This document shows, piece by piece, positions 31,403-43,361 of a stretch of 64,000 nucleotides of DNA. Numbering within the stretch: position 1 is the stretch's first letter; every line of letters starts with the position of its first letter. Under the pieces are notes generated by a model. It was not told where the DNA came from and searched no databases. It was given only the letters and a program-made list of their open reading frames with translations. Origin of the DNA: Trifolium pratense (lineage: Eukaryota > Streptophyta > Magnoliopsida > Fabales > Fabaceae); the NCBI RefSeq assembly GCF_020283565.1, contig NC_060059.1, positions 14,267,501 through 14,331,500 on the forward strand, given 5' to 3'. The position numbers and the translations under genes were made by a program.

Positions 31403-32270
31403 CCAACTATTCAAGATTAGTGTAAGTCGAGGTGTGCTACAACATGCCCAACAAACTAGAGAGTCTAGTGTACATTGCATGAACTATGAGGACTCTTATA
31501 ATAGCTTATAAGCAAAAGATACACATGAGTAAATTTTACAATTGAAAAAAGAGTATTTTTTGGTGCATACAAAAAAGACTTATAAGAATAAGTGTGTACT
31601 ATCTAAGAAGAGTACATCAATAAAATTTTATTTAATATAAAATTTGAGATTGAAATTCCAACTGTTTCATCAAAATCAAACGGCTTTTGAGCATGTCGAC
31701 TGCATGATTGTATGAATTTATGACTTAAAATACATATACTGAATCTTCAACTCCTTTAATCATTAACTCAACTAGTTCAATTTGAACTATCCATTTCATC
31801 AGACATAAAATGCATCTTATTTTCACTTACTTATCCATACAAGAAAAATTCAGTCAAAAGTGGTTTACTTGAAACAATTTTAGGACGGGTCCAAAGGAAA
31901 AAAGAATTATAAATTGGTGGGTAGCAAAGGAAAAGGCAGGCAAGTAGGGGCACAACAAAATTCATATGTCCACTACCAAAACCACAATCATTCTTATTAT
32001 TACATCATCCATGACGTCACTTTCCCGACAATCCTCAAATGATCCAAACCACACAAAACTCATACACGTGTCAACATCTTCAACCGTGTGGTTCCCCCAT
32101 ACCCTTTCATCAATATATCACCAAAACCACCCTCAAAACGCACCAAAAAAAAAACACCTCTTTCCCCAATTCTCAAATTCTCAGAATTTATTTCTCTTTC
32201 AAACTTTCATAACAAAAACAAAACATTCGTGTGTGTGTTTGTTTTTTCTGACCAGGCAAGTAAAGAGAAA
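31403..32270 (+). promoter_or_regulatory. Upstream region and leader of the Aux/IAA gene
   Basis: It holds tgtcgg on the minus strand at 32025-32030 (the preferred ARF-binding auxin response element), tgacgtca at 32012-32019 (TGA/as-1 type), cacgtgtc near 32065 (G-box/ABRE core) and a TATA-like caatatatca near 32111-32120. These fit an auxin-inducible promoter, but none has been tested. Upstream of about 31900 it is plain spacer. Confidence 0.5.
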
Positions 32271-35200
32271 ATGACCAGCGTAACGGACGCTGATCGAGAC
32301 AAGTACAACATGATAAACTTCGAAGAGACCGAGTTACGACTCGGTCTCCCTGGTGCAAGTGATCATGGAGATTTACCGGTAAAAAATAGTTGTGGAAAAA
32401 GAGGTTTCTCAGAAACCGGTAATATGGATTTGAAGCTTAATCTTTCTTCAACTAATAATGACTCAGCTTCATCTTCTTCTACTATAGCTGTAAACAAAGG
32501 CATAGAGAAAACTTCTACTGCTTCTATTGCTACTGCACCTCCTCGTGCTAAGTGAGTTTTTCTTTCTCTCATGCTTAATTACAATTTGTTTTCTTGTTTT
32601 AAAGTTAATCATGAATTTAGTTTTAATTTGTAATTGATAAAGTGGATAATTACCTTTTTAGTAAAATTGTCTCATGACTAAAAATTCTAGTTTAACAGAA
32701 TAAATCCTGAATTCGAACTCCGATAATATCTTTATCAACTGAACTATATAGATAATTGAGGATGAAAACGAAAAAGGAAAATTATAGATCTATTGAATTG
32801 AAGTGATTAATTGAAAAGATTAGGTAGGTAGATGCAGTAACAATTTTGAATTAGAAGATTAGGTAGATATGGTAATAATTTTGAATTAGGTTAGAAGATT
32901 GTTTGTGATTAAGGTTAAGGTTGCATATATTTCGTGTTCCTTAAATTTTGGCTGAATTCACGCTTACATCTTGATTTACTTTTTCGGTACGTGACAATTT
33001 TGTTCCGTGTTCTAAACATATATTAAAACACTTTGACTGGAATTAAATTGAACACATGTAAATTAAACTTTGAAAATATCTTGAAACTAGTATGGAGTGT
33101 AAGCATGTAATGATTTTGCAGTCTTGTTTTTAATTAAGAGTTCAATCGAATTTCTTATATTCCACATTATAATATGGTATGATCCAGCACAATTAAGATT
33201 AGAGGTTTGGGACTAATCCCCACAATTAGATGAGAGTGTAAACTTGTTTACATTTAAATTATATTAAATTAAAATTAAATAATGTTTTTTTTTTTATAAG
33301 CAAAAATTTATTATAAGGAAGTACTAGGGGTAGTCAAACCCTTACAACAAAGAGCACTAAATTAACTACTTAGAATACAAGACATAAAATTTAAACACCA
33401 AATTAAATTATGTTTGTAAACTAACATCAAAATTGTTTACTTAATATAGCTAGTGTCATAAAAAAAAAATTTACCATCAAAATAATAATACTTTTTCTTT
33501 TGCTTTTAAATCACTATTATAAAAAAATTACTAAATTTTATCAATTATTTTAAAAAGAATTATTATATTTTTCCAACTATAATCTTACTTTGTTTGTGTT
33601 TGATATCACGATGGACATGTCAGAATTACGGTAATCCACCGTAATTTTCAAAAATTACAAAATATATCTTTTAGAAAATCACGGTGGATCACTATAATAA
33701 TTTTAATACATTTACCGTGATACAAAAGATAAGTTTTTATCAACTACTCCTAACATGATTTTTTTTTTAATGAAGATAAATGAGTCAATATGTTTAGAAA
33801 AAGAGCTAAAATGAATCAATAAAAAATAAACATATAGTTGTATTTTATTATAAATTAAAGTATTTTTTGTTTTGTACAAAACACATCTATCTATCTATAA
33901 TGAATGGGAATGGTGGAGGAGAAAAGAAATACTGAATTTCTTACTTTTTTGATCAAAGAAATTCTGAAAATGTCATCCAGATTATGTGCAAGAAAAATTA
34001 AAAAAGAAAAAAATATATCAGAGAGTGATGGAATAAGTTGGCAAGCAATATTATTTTAGTTGGATATTTCTTCTGCGGATGGCATGGTTGGTTGTCGGGT
34101 AGACAAAGGAAAAAGACAAGACACATGGAATCTTTTACTTTTTCATTCCACTCAAATTATGAATTCCCCTCAAAGGATAAAACAGTGGAAAATGATTGTC
34201 CACACACGCCCCTATCGTACGTGTGTGAGCCTGTGCATGTCACTCTCCAATAATTGAATTTCTTAGAATAACAATTTGTAACATCAGTAACATCATCTTA
34301 TCGATAAAATTTTAGAGTCTACAATGTTACAACTCATATATAAATATTATTAACCAAATACATTGCAAATCGTACGAGTTGGTTACGGTTTTTAAGGCTA
34401 TCAGACTGTTTATGAATCATACTCAACAGAAATAAATTAGGGTTTGCGCGTGGCTAGGGTTTATTGATGTGTACTAAGTAATGAATTTCATATTGAATTT
34501 TGTAGGGCACAAGTTGTGGGATGGCCACCAGTTAGATCATTTAGAAAGAACATAGTAAATGTTCAAAAGAGCAACAATGAATCAGAAGCAGAAAAAAGCA
34601 CAAGCGGTGGAAATGGAGCATTTGTGAAGGTGAGTATGGATGGTGCACCATATCTACGTAAGGTGGACCTTAAATTGTACAAGAGCTACCAAGAGCTGTC
34701 AGATGCGCTGGCTAAAATGTTTAGTTCATTCACAATTGACAATTGTGGGTCCCAAGTTACCAAAGACTTTATGAATGAAAGCAAATTGATTGACCTTTTG
34801 AACGGTTCTGATTATGTACCAACATATGAAGACAAAGATGGGGATTGGATGCTTGTTGGCGATGTTCCTTGGGAGTAAGTACTCCTCTTTTTTCACCTCA
34901 AATCTATTTGTTTACAAAAATTACACGCAGTCCTGCAGGTTAGGGATGATCTGACCATCCGATTAAGATCAGATAAATCAGATATAAAGCAATTATATCT
35001 CTGACAGCTAGATCATCTCTGACTAATGCAATTTTGACTGAATGCAAGTCGGATACTAATTATAGTCTTAGTAATTTATGCTCACATACACAAATTAAAT
35101 TTTACAGAATGTTCGTTCAATCATGCAAGCGTCTCCGCATAATGAAAGGTTCTGAGGCAATTGGGCTAGGTAAGTTAATTATCATATACTATATAGTATT

Positions 35201-35315
35201 ATACTCAAAATACATTTCATAAATTAAAGTTTAAAACCATATAGAATATCTTATCTTATATATATTGTTAAATACAGCGCCAAGGGCAGTGGAAAAATGC
35301 AAGAACAGAAGCTGA
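32271..35315 (+). CDS. IAA16-like: Aux/IAA auxin-response repressor (IAA7/14/16/17 group), four exons
   Basis: Exons 32271-32551, 34506-34874, 35108-35169 and 35278-35315, all with GT...AG introns and exact frame, give 249 residues. Domain I is TELRLGLPG (residues 20-28, EAR repressor motif). The degron VVGWPPVRS (97-105) is the site read by TIR1/AFB and auxin. Domains III/IV (PB1) run from about 130 to 240 ([38 protein letters not shown]), and the C-terminus is [13 protein letters not shown] nuclear-signal KR pair is present. The protein sits in the nucleus, binds ARFs and recruits TOPLESS until auxin triggers its destruction. The degron is intact, so it should be auxin-labile. Intron 1 (1.95 kb) carries retroposon debris. 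The nearest relative that I recall is Arabidopsis IAA16. Confidence 0.95.
32690..32765 (-). mobile_element. tRNA-like SINE head in Aux/IAA intron 1
   Basis: On the minus strand tagttcagttgataaag is a good A box and ggagttcgaattc a good B box, at the right spacing. No mature tRNA fold or target duplication was confirmed, so a SINE is likelier than a tRNA gene. Confidence 0.45.
33282..33400 (-). mobile_element. LINE-tail-like fragment in Aux/IAA intron 1
   Basis: A T run followed by ataagcaaaaatttattataaggaagtac resembles the 3' end of the full LINE at 42891-42960 (gataagcaaaataattttatt...agtac). It is probably a severely 5'-truncated copy in minus orientation. Confidence 0.4.
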
Positions 35316-36786
35316 AATCCTTGTTGTGTTCCGACAAAAATCCATATCTTGTTGATCATCGATCGGGGTCCCAAGGAAGAAAATTTGCTCGAGTAAATGT
35401 CGAGGGTAATATAGGAATAATAAGTGTTCAATTATATTATTATTATCGTTATGTGTCTGTGTTATTTCTTTTGTATTTTTTTCCACTTATATGTGTATTA
35501 TATAAGAATGAGAAATTAGGTGGAAATTCATTAGGGACAAGAAATAATATAAAAAATGTTTATATGGCCATGGCCCAGTTTTTGTTAAAAAAAAATGTGA
35601 CTCTGTCTATTGCCAGCGTGTGCTTGACTATAATAATGTCGATGTTTCTAGTTATCATTACTTGTTTTGTCCCCTAAGGTTTTTATATTGTACAATACGT
35701 GGCAGCTTATGTACATACATGATACATACATAACTTATACGTATCCTATTTATTTTATTTTGTGTATATGTTATGTGTATACATACCGTATACGTATTAT
35801 CTTATTAATTGTGTAGTATAGAGTTGTTTTGTGAATGATATGGAAGATTCTTTATCTCATCATAGTATGAGAAATATCAACATGCACTTGTCTGCCAAGG
35901 TGTAATGGACCCTAATTGGTTGAGGTATTATTGCCATAAGATCTATGAACATGGTGGACCCAAAGCCATGTGATTGCTGTTACGACGGCCTTCAATTGAG
36001 GGATCCACTACTTTATTTCACATGTTCCATCCTCTTATTCTTATTTTGTGATTCATTTTTTGTGGCTCACTTGCTAAGATGGAATGGATGGCTTCTTTTG
36101 TTTAGGGTGGCTATCCTAAAGAATTATTGGTGATGGGTATAGGTCATAGGATGATAAATGTTATTTTATGTATATAGCTGTATATATTATGGATATGTGT
36201 AGGCAATTGCTTGCAAAACTTTAATGAGGAAATGAGCAAATGAGGTGGATATATATATAGGAGGGGATCTCCACCAGTGTAGATTTGATAGGAGGGAGTG
36301 AAGTGAACACATCTACCATTGAAAATTTATCTCCATTTTTTTAAATACTTTATTTTTCAATCTTAGTACTGATATTTTACTGGATGATAATATGATGGGA
36401 GACAATCCTCTCCCGGATATATAATATGAGTAGTTTAATATTCATTTTGTCATGTATTTATTTTCTATGTCAATATATGATTATAGTAATTTAAATGGAG
36501 GTCAATTATCATCCATGACCGATCTTGAGTTATTTTGTTTGAATGTCAAAAATCTATAAGTTATATATAAAAATAGAAAAATGAAATTGTATAAGATATT
36601 CGACGGGTGTCGTCGCACCTGCCTGCCCTTTAGATGGTTTGCTCTTGATTATGATTATATTGATTAAATCAATTGAACCATAACAAGACCGACCTAACAT
36701 AATTAGAGGCCTAAAGAAAATTTTGTTGTGAAACCTTGTAAAACAACAAAAATTATGCAAAGTTGTATGAAAAATAAATAAAAAAT
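35316..36786. other. 3' flank of the Aux/IAA gene and spacer
   Basis: The first few hundred bases are likely the 3'UTR. The remainder is AT-rich with short open frames that lack recognisable content. Nothing further is supported. Confidence 0.4.
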
Positions 36787-36799
36787 CTAAATATTGCTA

Positions 36800-36985
36800 A
36801 GGTTCAAGATTAAACTTGAGTCAAGAAAGATTTGTGAGACAAATTCCATTTTAACGTATGATTCTTGATTTCCATCGGCATTTGAATCACTAACATGTGA
36901 ATCATTGTTAACATGTAAATCAGCAACATACTCTCTGTTTCCTTCAATATTAAGTTCTCTATTCTCATCAACAACTTCCACTAAT
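36800..36985 (-). pseudogene. Possible N-terminal exon fragment of a FAR1-related gene
   Basis: The minus-strand frame is rich in Asn, Asp, Glu and Ser (NREYVADLHVNNDSHVSDS) and leads into ESYVKMEFVSQ. This resembles the acidic N-terminus and the P-x-V-GMEF-S entry into the zinc-finger domain of FAR1/FRS proteins. The similarity stops right there and no downstream domain follows. Identification is tentative. Confidence 0.3.
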
Positions 36986-37329
36986 TCCTAATATTTCAAA
37001 AAACATATACATGTGTGAAAACAACCAAAAGTCTGAGCAATAAGATGAATTTACTTCTAGAAAGTTCAAAAAGCAGAATAAAGAAAAAAAACCTAGCAAG
37101 AGCCAAGAACAAACATTCAAACAACAGTGTCGATGCTTCATAAAATTGTTCATAAAATTACTTTATTGAGTGGGATCTATGACTTCTTTTTGTCAATGCT
37201 TTAACATTCAAACATGTGCAGCTGTTAGAACATGCAATGGCAGCAAAACTATAGACAATAAAAACAGAAAAATAAAGGAGAAAAACGAATAGTCAGACTT
37301 TATACGCCAAGACAAAGCTAACATTTTGG

Positions 37330-37995
37330 AGGTAGTGGTCACGTTTTTGCTCCTTAATTTTCCTGCGTCAGTTGGTTAACGGTGGTGAGTTGATGGCAGC
37401 TCCGCCGCTTCACTGGCCTCTGCTTGGCCGAGTGTTGTTTTTCGTTTTTGTTTTTCCTCCTCTGGATCTGCATTTTTTTCTTTGTTTTCGTTTGTGCGTT
37501 TTCTTCCTGGTCTTGTATTGTTTCTTTTGTTCTGCATCTGCACCGTCTCTGTTTCATGGGCTTTGACGTTTTCAGGCTTGGTTTGGGTTATAGTCGGGTT
37601 CTAGTTTGGCCGGTGGTTTTTTTGAGCTTGAGACTTAGCTGCCTAGGATTTCATTCTACAGTTGTCCCATTAATTTTTGGCTCACAAAGCAGTTTTTTAT
37701 ATTCTGATGGGCCAATCGTTTTTGATTCGAGATCGGGAGTTAGAGTCTTAGGGCATCTTTTTGGGTCGGGTTGATGATTCTCTTTGGTGGTTTGGTGATT
37801 GTGGTGTATGCACTAGGTGGTTTGGTGACTGTGGAGTGTATACTAGTTGGTGTCCGTTTTTTAGCTTTGTCAATGGTGTTCCCTCTATATACAATGCCTT
37901 TGTTTTTGTAATTCTGTTTATCCTGACCTCTGTTCGTCTTATACAGAGAACCGTTATTATTAATAATATTTTTCCGTTCATAAAAAAATATTTTT
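37330..37995 (+). other. Unassigned stretch, possibly the 3' end of a retroposon
   Basis: Less AT-rich than its surroundings and T/G-rich. It ends in ttaataatatttttccgttc followed by a short A run (37982-37988), as plant LINE tails often do. The open frames inside are hydrophobic, low-complexity reads of T-rich DNA and I do not accept them as genes. Confidence 0.3.
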
Positions 37996-38616
37996 TAAAG
38001 TTACCGAATAATATATTATACAGAAAAAAAAAGTGTTAGCAATACTTTCTTTAAACACTTTTCTTCTATATAATATATTATTCATAAATTGAATTAAATA
38101 TATGTGGGTCTTTTAATTTTATGTGAAATCTATTTTTAAAGTGAAGAACTCATATTAATTTCAATCAATTTGAGAATGAGTATTAATTTGTTAGAGTGTT
38201 AAAAAAAATTATTCATATCACTCCTTTGTATAAAAATAATCTAACTAAACACAAGGTGTTTTTAATCAGGAGAGAAACAATGTCAAAGAGGGGACGAAAA
38301 ACCCCGCATACAAACAACTAAAATCAAAATTACCGTATGCATTTTTATCTCGCAGTTAAGATAACTTTTATACTCAAAACCAAATCAAATCGCAAGAACT
38401 ACTAGAGTTCATATAGATAGTTTTGTCTCCACTAACTAGGCAATATGAAATATTTTCAAAGTGTTTCAATTTTTTTTTTTATATTAAAAGTGTTTCAATT
38501 TTAACCACCACTACCGATCTCTCTACTTTGTATGCTTCTAATATTTTTACCGACAAATGACAATCATATATAGTTTTAAAAAAAATATCATGCTTTGTGT
38601 AAAAAAAAATATCATA

Positions 38617-38858
38617 CTCTCTCTGTCCCAAAACTTTAGTCTCTTTGGAGTTTTGCACGGAGATTAAGAAATGATAATTAAAGTTATTTTTATCCTTACT
38701 TTATTAAGAAAGAGAAAATATATTTAATTATAATGCTTTAACTTTTGTAAGGTTACAAATGGTAATGTATCACTAAATGTCCATTGATTTCTTAAAAGGA
38801 CTAAAGTTTTGGAACAAAATTAAAATGTTAAAAAGACTAAATATTTGAGACGGAGGAG
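38617..38858. mobile_element. Stowaway-like MITE, 242 bp
   Basis: The ends are ctctctctgtcccaaaacttt and, in reverse complement, ctcctccgtctcaaatattt. TA duplications are at 38615-38616 and 38859-38860. Internal ggactaaagttttgg mirrors the left side. Confidence 0.75.
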
Positions 38859-39374
38859 TACTTCATTATAAAAAATATATTTCATTTTAAGTTTAAACCA
38901 CTTTAAAAATAGTCTCATGTCAAAAATCAACCTAAAAATTTATGGTGCAAACTTTAATGTTGGCAAGTTTTTCAACCGCTGACAAATTTATTTTATGATT
39001 TTATAAAAATAACATTTAAAATTATATACTACTGTTTTACTCTATAAAATGATATTGATATGTCCAGAAAAATGACTAGAGCGGTAATAAAATATCGAAA
39101 AATAGCATTGCAATTTGCACTATACTACTACTAATAATAATCGACCAATATCTTATCAAAAGAAATCAACCAATATTTCATAATCTTAGAATTGATTGAG
39201 TGATTTGGTTGCTGTTAATATGTGAATGGACTTATTTTAGCTGCTCCGATCACTTGTTTATTTAATTAAGTTTCATTTTCACACTTTTATCCTTTTCAGC
39301 GAAAAAACAAAGGGATACGGATGACAATAATAGTAAGGGAAATCTTTTCCTTTGGCACAAATAGTATGTCAATA

Positions 39375-39377
<3 letters not shown>

Positions 39378-39446
<69 letters not shown>
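39378..39446. repeat. (TA)n microsatellite, about 34 units
   Basis: An uninterrupted alternation of T and A over about 69 bases. The Ile-Tyr frame across it is an artefact. Confidence 0.95.
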
Positions 39447-39449
<3 letters not shown>

Positions 39450-39789
39450 GTATATAGGTATATTAGTTGTAATTTCTCCTTTTTATGATAAATTTCTTTT
39501 CTTTATTCAATGTTACTCCGTTTCAAAATTAGTATTTTTTTTTCTCAAAAAAAATAAAATTAGTATCATTTTAGCATTAATAATTATACTTTGCTTAATC
39601 ATTGTGAAAAAAATTAATACTAGGTAATAAGAATAATTTAATAAAATAGCTTTTTTTTTTCCTTCTAATTGGTCTAACATTACTACTAACATTAAAAAGT
39701 AATTAATAGTATTGGTCCTATAGAAAGAAAAAAAAAAGCCTTCTAACATTAAAATGTAGTAAATTATAAAATAAATAAACACTTAATTT

Positions 39790-39875
39790 TTTTTGTTTAC
39801 AATGGAGCTGAAGATCGAACTCATAACTTTTAACATACTATCCAAACCCCTCACCACTAGACCATCTAGTGGCTT
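39790..39875 (-). mobile_element. Short tRNA-like SINE
   Basis: Minus strand: A box tggtctagtggtgagg and B box agttcgatct, then a run of A. A perfect 16-bp duplication aataaacacttaattt flanks it at 39774-39789 and 39876-39891. The flanks prove retroposition, so this is not a tRNA gene. Confidence 0.75.
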
Positions 39876-40079
39876 AATAAACACTTAATTTAGTTCCTAA
39901 ATTATATCTCTCTCATAAATTTAATCACTAAACAATTATAAAATTAACTAAAAGGCCCCCAAGCTATTGACTTATACAACTATTTAATTATCCTCTAAAC
40001 TCTAAAATCAAACGTCCTTTTATTTTTCTCTCATCCAAATATATTTATGTTCCTGCTAAAGAACTAGGGGGTTGATTCA

Positions 40080-40490
40080 GTGATGGATAACTGAATAGGT
40101 GTATTGCTATGGTTGGTATGGATTTCGAACTTAACTTCTTCATCAAAGAGGGGAGCTATTTATCGGCCTTAGAGGTGGTTACCAATCTGCCGTTTGAGTC
40201 CCTATTCCCCACGTTCCATGTTTATCGGGTAGTGGGGATCATGGGTCTCTCTATTCGTTCCCGCCAAGTCCTTATTTATCATGTGCATCCCTGATCTAGA
40301 TCGTGGGCGAAGTGGGTCCACTGGGCGAGTCGGATTGAATCATATGGGAATGGGTTTATCCTATTTTCACGGATTGTGGGCTAAAGCTAGCCTCATATTT
40401 GGGCCTAGGCGTATTGGGCCTTACTTTGGTCGCCCGGTCCAATTTATTTCCTCGATTGACACTCGTCTCATGTTAAGATGACAATTGGTA
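40080..40490. other. GC-richer island of unknown origin
   Basis: Composition rises sharply against the AT-rich surroundings (gtgggcgaagtgggtccact near 40303). There is one short open frame (40109-40294) with no family signature. It could be a remnant of an LTR or of organelle or other transferred DNA. Confidence 0.35.
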
Positions 40491-40754
40491 GCCTCTAAAC
40501 TATGAAAATGCATTAACTTGAGATTTTTTATGGAAATTTTTTGAAGTGCTAAGAAATACTAATTTTAAAGATGTATAAAGAAATTAGAAGTTATATGATG
40601 ATCGATGAGAAATATGACATCAAGTAAGTTATCATTGAGTGAATATGTTAGTTGCGGATAAACTTAACATCATATATCCCGGGCTCGATCTAGTTTAGTA
40701 TCAAGGTGATTCTGTTTATGTTTCTATATATATGGGTCGGGCTGGCCTATATTG

Positions 40755-40933
40755 TAGGCATGACAATAAAATTTATACCTCCAGGTATCCGTCTGCCACA
40801 CCCTGATTTTGACGAGGAAAATTTGAGTTGACTGAGTTTGAATTCGAGTTTGGGTTTTCCCCGATTTTAAAATACGGGAGTGCAGCGGGTAATGAGAATA
40901 TTGATACTCACCCCGAACCCATTGTCATGCCTA
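40755..40933. mobile_element. Complete small element with taggcatgacaat ends
   Basis: 179 bp with 13-bp perfect inverted ends (taggcatgacaat / attgtcatgccta). The flanks ctatattg and atatattg fit an 8-bp duplication with one mismatch, as in hAT elements. The interior shares the caccccgaaccc and gagtttg words seen near 20813 and 21085-21239. Confidence 0.6.
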
Positions 40934-41227
40934 ATATATTGTTGTGGAATACCCCAACACCTCAATCAGGAGATCAAAGACCTAACTCCTGCGGTAGAGA
41001 AAGAAATTCTCAACAATTAAGGCAAGATATATAAAGGACCTCTAATTATAACCACCCGAGACCTAACTCCGCACTCCAAAAAACTCTAACGATTCTTACA
41101 TAAAATAAGATGTATTCCTCGTATTCGTCGCTCATAAAAGAAAGATTTTTTTTTAAGTGTGTCTTACAAAGACAACTTACTCAAAATAAATATACACATT
41201 AAATAAATATCAACAATAAACACAAAA

Positions 41228-41297
41228 TTGACTAATAAAGTAAAAAAAAAGATCAAGCACGATCAAACGGTCCTTTATCTCTTTCAAAGTCTATAAA
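41228..41297 (+). promoter_or_regulatory. PR-4 promoter: W box and TATA box
   Basis: A TTGACT W-box core (41228-41233) and a TATAAA (41292-41297) lie 115 and 51 bases before the ATG. W boxes are WRKY-binding sites common in defence gene promoters. The assignment is by motif only. Confidence 0.5.
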
Positions 41298-41347
41298 TTT
41301 GTACACATGCCTCAACGTATGAAACATACACAAAAACGAGAGAAATA

Positions 41348-42279
41348 ATGGAGAGCACAAAGAGAAGTTTAAGCTTGTTGGTATTATGTTTTCTTATGGG
41401 AACATTAATGTTAGTGAGTGGCCAGAGTGCAACCAACGTAAGGGCAACATATAATAATTACTACCCTCAGAATATTAATTGGGACTATCTCACCGCCGGT
41501 GTATACTGTGCTACATGGGATGCTAACCAGCCCTTGTCATGGCGTAAAAGATATGGTTGGACTGCCTTTTGTGGACCCGCCGGACCACATGGCAGAGATT
41601 CTTGCGGCAAATGCTTGAGGGTATTACCACTTACAATTTTTTTTTTTTACTTTCACCACTAATTTAATCTGGTCTGAGCATCATTTCTGATATGGTTCTA
41701 GTCCTTTTCCAATTACAGTTACGAGAGATCGAATCGTGTTCCTCCCTACGTCACTTACACATTTAATTTAGAAATAATCATATCATAATTCATAATAATT
41801 TAATGATAATATATTGTGATTGTAAAATACATTTTACACTTTTTTATAAGCAACTTGGTATTAAAGGGTTACAAAGATTACTCCAACATATTAAATTACA
41901 AAGAGTAATTCACATGAAATGACTTTTAAAACATGCCAAAGGATTTTGTTTAAAAATTTTAAAAAAAAACTATGCCAAAGGGTTACTAAACTAATTTGAA
42001 ATTTGAATTAACTAGAGTTCCTATTGATTCGGTGAAGGAACCACAACTATGAAAGCATTTTGATTCAATTCTTTGTTAAAGATGAATTTTACTAATATTG
42101 TGGTGATGATGTAGGTGACAAATACTGCAACCAATACTCAAACAACAGTGAGAATAGTGGATCAATGCGCCAATGGTGGACTTGACTTGGATGTGAATGT
42201 CTTCAATCAACTGGATACCAATAAACAGGGTTACCATAATGGTCATCTTACTGTTAACTATAACTTTGTTAATTGTTAA
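41348..42279 (+). CDS. PR4: PR-4 class II (barwin-domain) secreted defence protein, two exons
   Basis: Exon 1 is 41348-41620 and exon 2 42115-42279, joined by a GT...AG intron between codons (CLR|VTN), giving 145 residues. Residues 1-25 are a signal peptide ([17 protein letters not shown]). The mature part is a barwin domain: [65 protein letters not shown] and the terminal NYNFVNC, with all six conserved cysteines. There is no hevein chitin-binding domain, hence class II. PR-4 proteins are extracellular or vacuolar and several have RNase and antifungal activity. A TATA box lies 51 bases upstream. The intron carries SINE debris. The length is normal and the gene appears functional. Confidence 0.95.
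41665..41770 (-). mobile_element. Degraded SINE in the PR-4 intron
   Basis: Minus strand: acgattcgatctctcgtaac followed by a ggactagaacca block and a ctcagaccagattaaa end. This parallels the B box and body of the SINEs at 1340, 5307 and 50662. The 5' head is degraded and no target duplication was found. Confidence 0.45.
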
Positions 42280-42558
42280 TTAATGTGAATGAATGAATCA
42301 CTTCTTTGTGATCCCAAGTTGTAGTAGTGCTGCCTAACATAATACCATAAATAAAACTAGCGGTGCTACTTATTATATACTTAGCTTTGGATGAATCATA
42401 CTTGTTCTTATTTATTGGTTACTATATATGGCTTGCTCTTTGGATTTTATTTCCCTCTCTGCTTACAAGGGGATCTTGGAAAGAAATTAATTTGAAGTTA
42501 GGCATAGTATATCATTTAATCGAACCCACATCAATATAATTTTAAGTTAGGAATATCA

Positions 42559-42835
42559 GAGCATCTTCGATAAGGGTATCTAAGAGAGTTTCATAGACTA
42601 ATGATACGATACCTTAACTTTCTTATCATTGGAGTTTCATGACGTGTCACATAAGGTATCAAAATTGATGATACCAGTACCTTAAATAAAATACCGTATC
42701 ATCAATTTAATGTTATTATTATTTTTATTTTTATTTTTGGTATATAAATCCAATTTAATAGCTACCAAATATGTCAAAACATTACCGTTTGTCATTAATG
42801 TATGATACTCAAAAAATGGTATCACCATTAGAGTA
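42559..42835. mobile_element. Candidate MITE with ggtatca ends
   Basis: The left side agagcatcttcgataagggtat and the right side aatggtatcaccattagagt are imperfect inverted copies of a common plant MITE theme, with several internal ggtatc/gatacc pairs. The exact ends and the target duplication are not resolved. Confidence 0.4.
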
Positions 42836-43361
42836 AAATATGTATGAGTTGCATAAATATTACATGGTATTGTAGGAATTACTTGTTAGTTTTTTTTTTT
42901 TTTTTGATAAGCAAAATAATTTTATTAAAAGGAGTACAAGAAGTACTCTAATCCATATACAAGAGTGTGGTCCGTACCCACCTTCTATGAAGGGTTGAAG
43001 AGTTCCGCCAAAATCATGTGCTCGAAAGTCGGACAAAAAGAAAACAATATTACAAACAACCAGCCAAATTACAAATAAAATGACAAAAACAATGCATTGT
43101 TTTGACAGTGCAAGGACCTGCTACCAAAACAAATGCATCCAGACTAGCATAAGCTCCCACTTCCAAGTCAAGCAAGTGACAACAAAAACTCCCTTCCAAA
43201 GCTAGTTCACGATGAAAAAAACCACTAGAGCAAATAAACAAGACTGCAGCACAACACTCTACATCATTCAGTTTGATCATCACAGAAACATAGTCACATT
43301 ATGCACACCAGTAACTTAATCAGCCCATCTTCCAATCCTAAAAAAACTTTGGGAGTAATCC

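Noticed and set aside
34038..34257. Two open frames within Aux/IAA intron 1
   Set aside because: Overlapping frames with no recognised content, inside a well-supported intron.
37372..37774. Two overlapping hydrophobic frames of 64 and 116 codons
   Set aside because: Low-complexity Phe/Leu/Cys reads of T-rich DNA, with no start context or family match.
39352..39627. Ile-Tyr repeat protein
   Set aside because: It is the (TA)n microsatellite read in frame.
39790..39875. tRNA gene on the minus strand
   Set aside because: A perfect 16-bp target duplication and an A-rich tail show a retroposed SINE; the stems do not make a full cloverleaf by eye.
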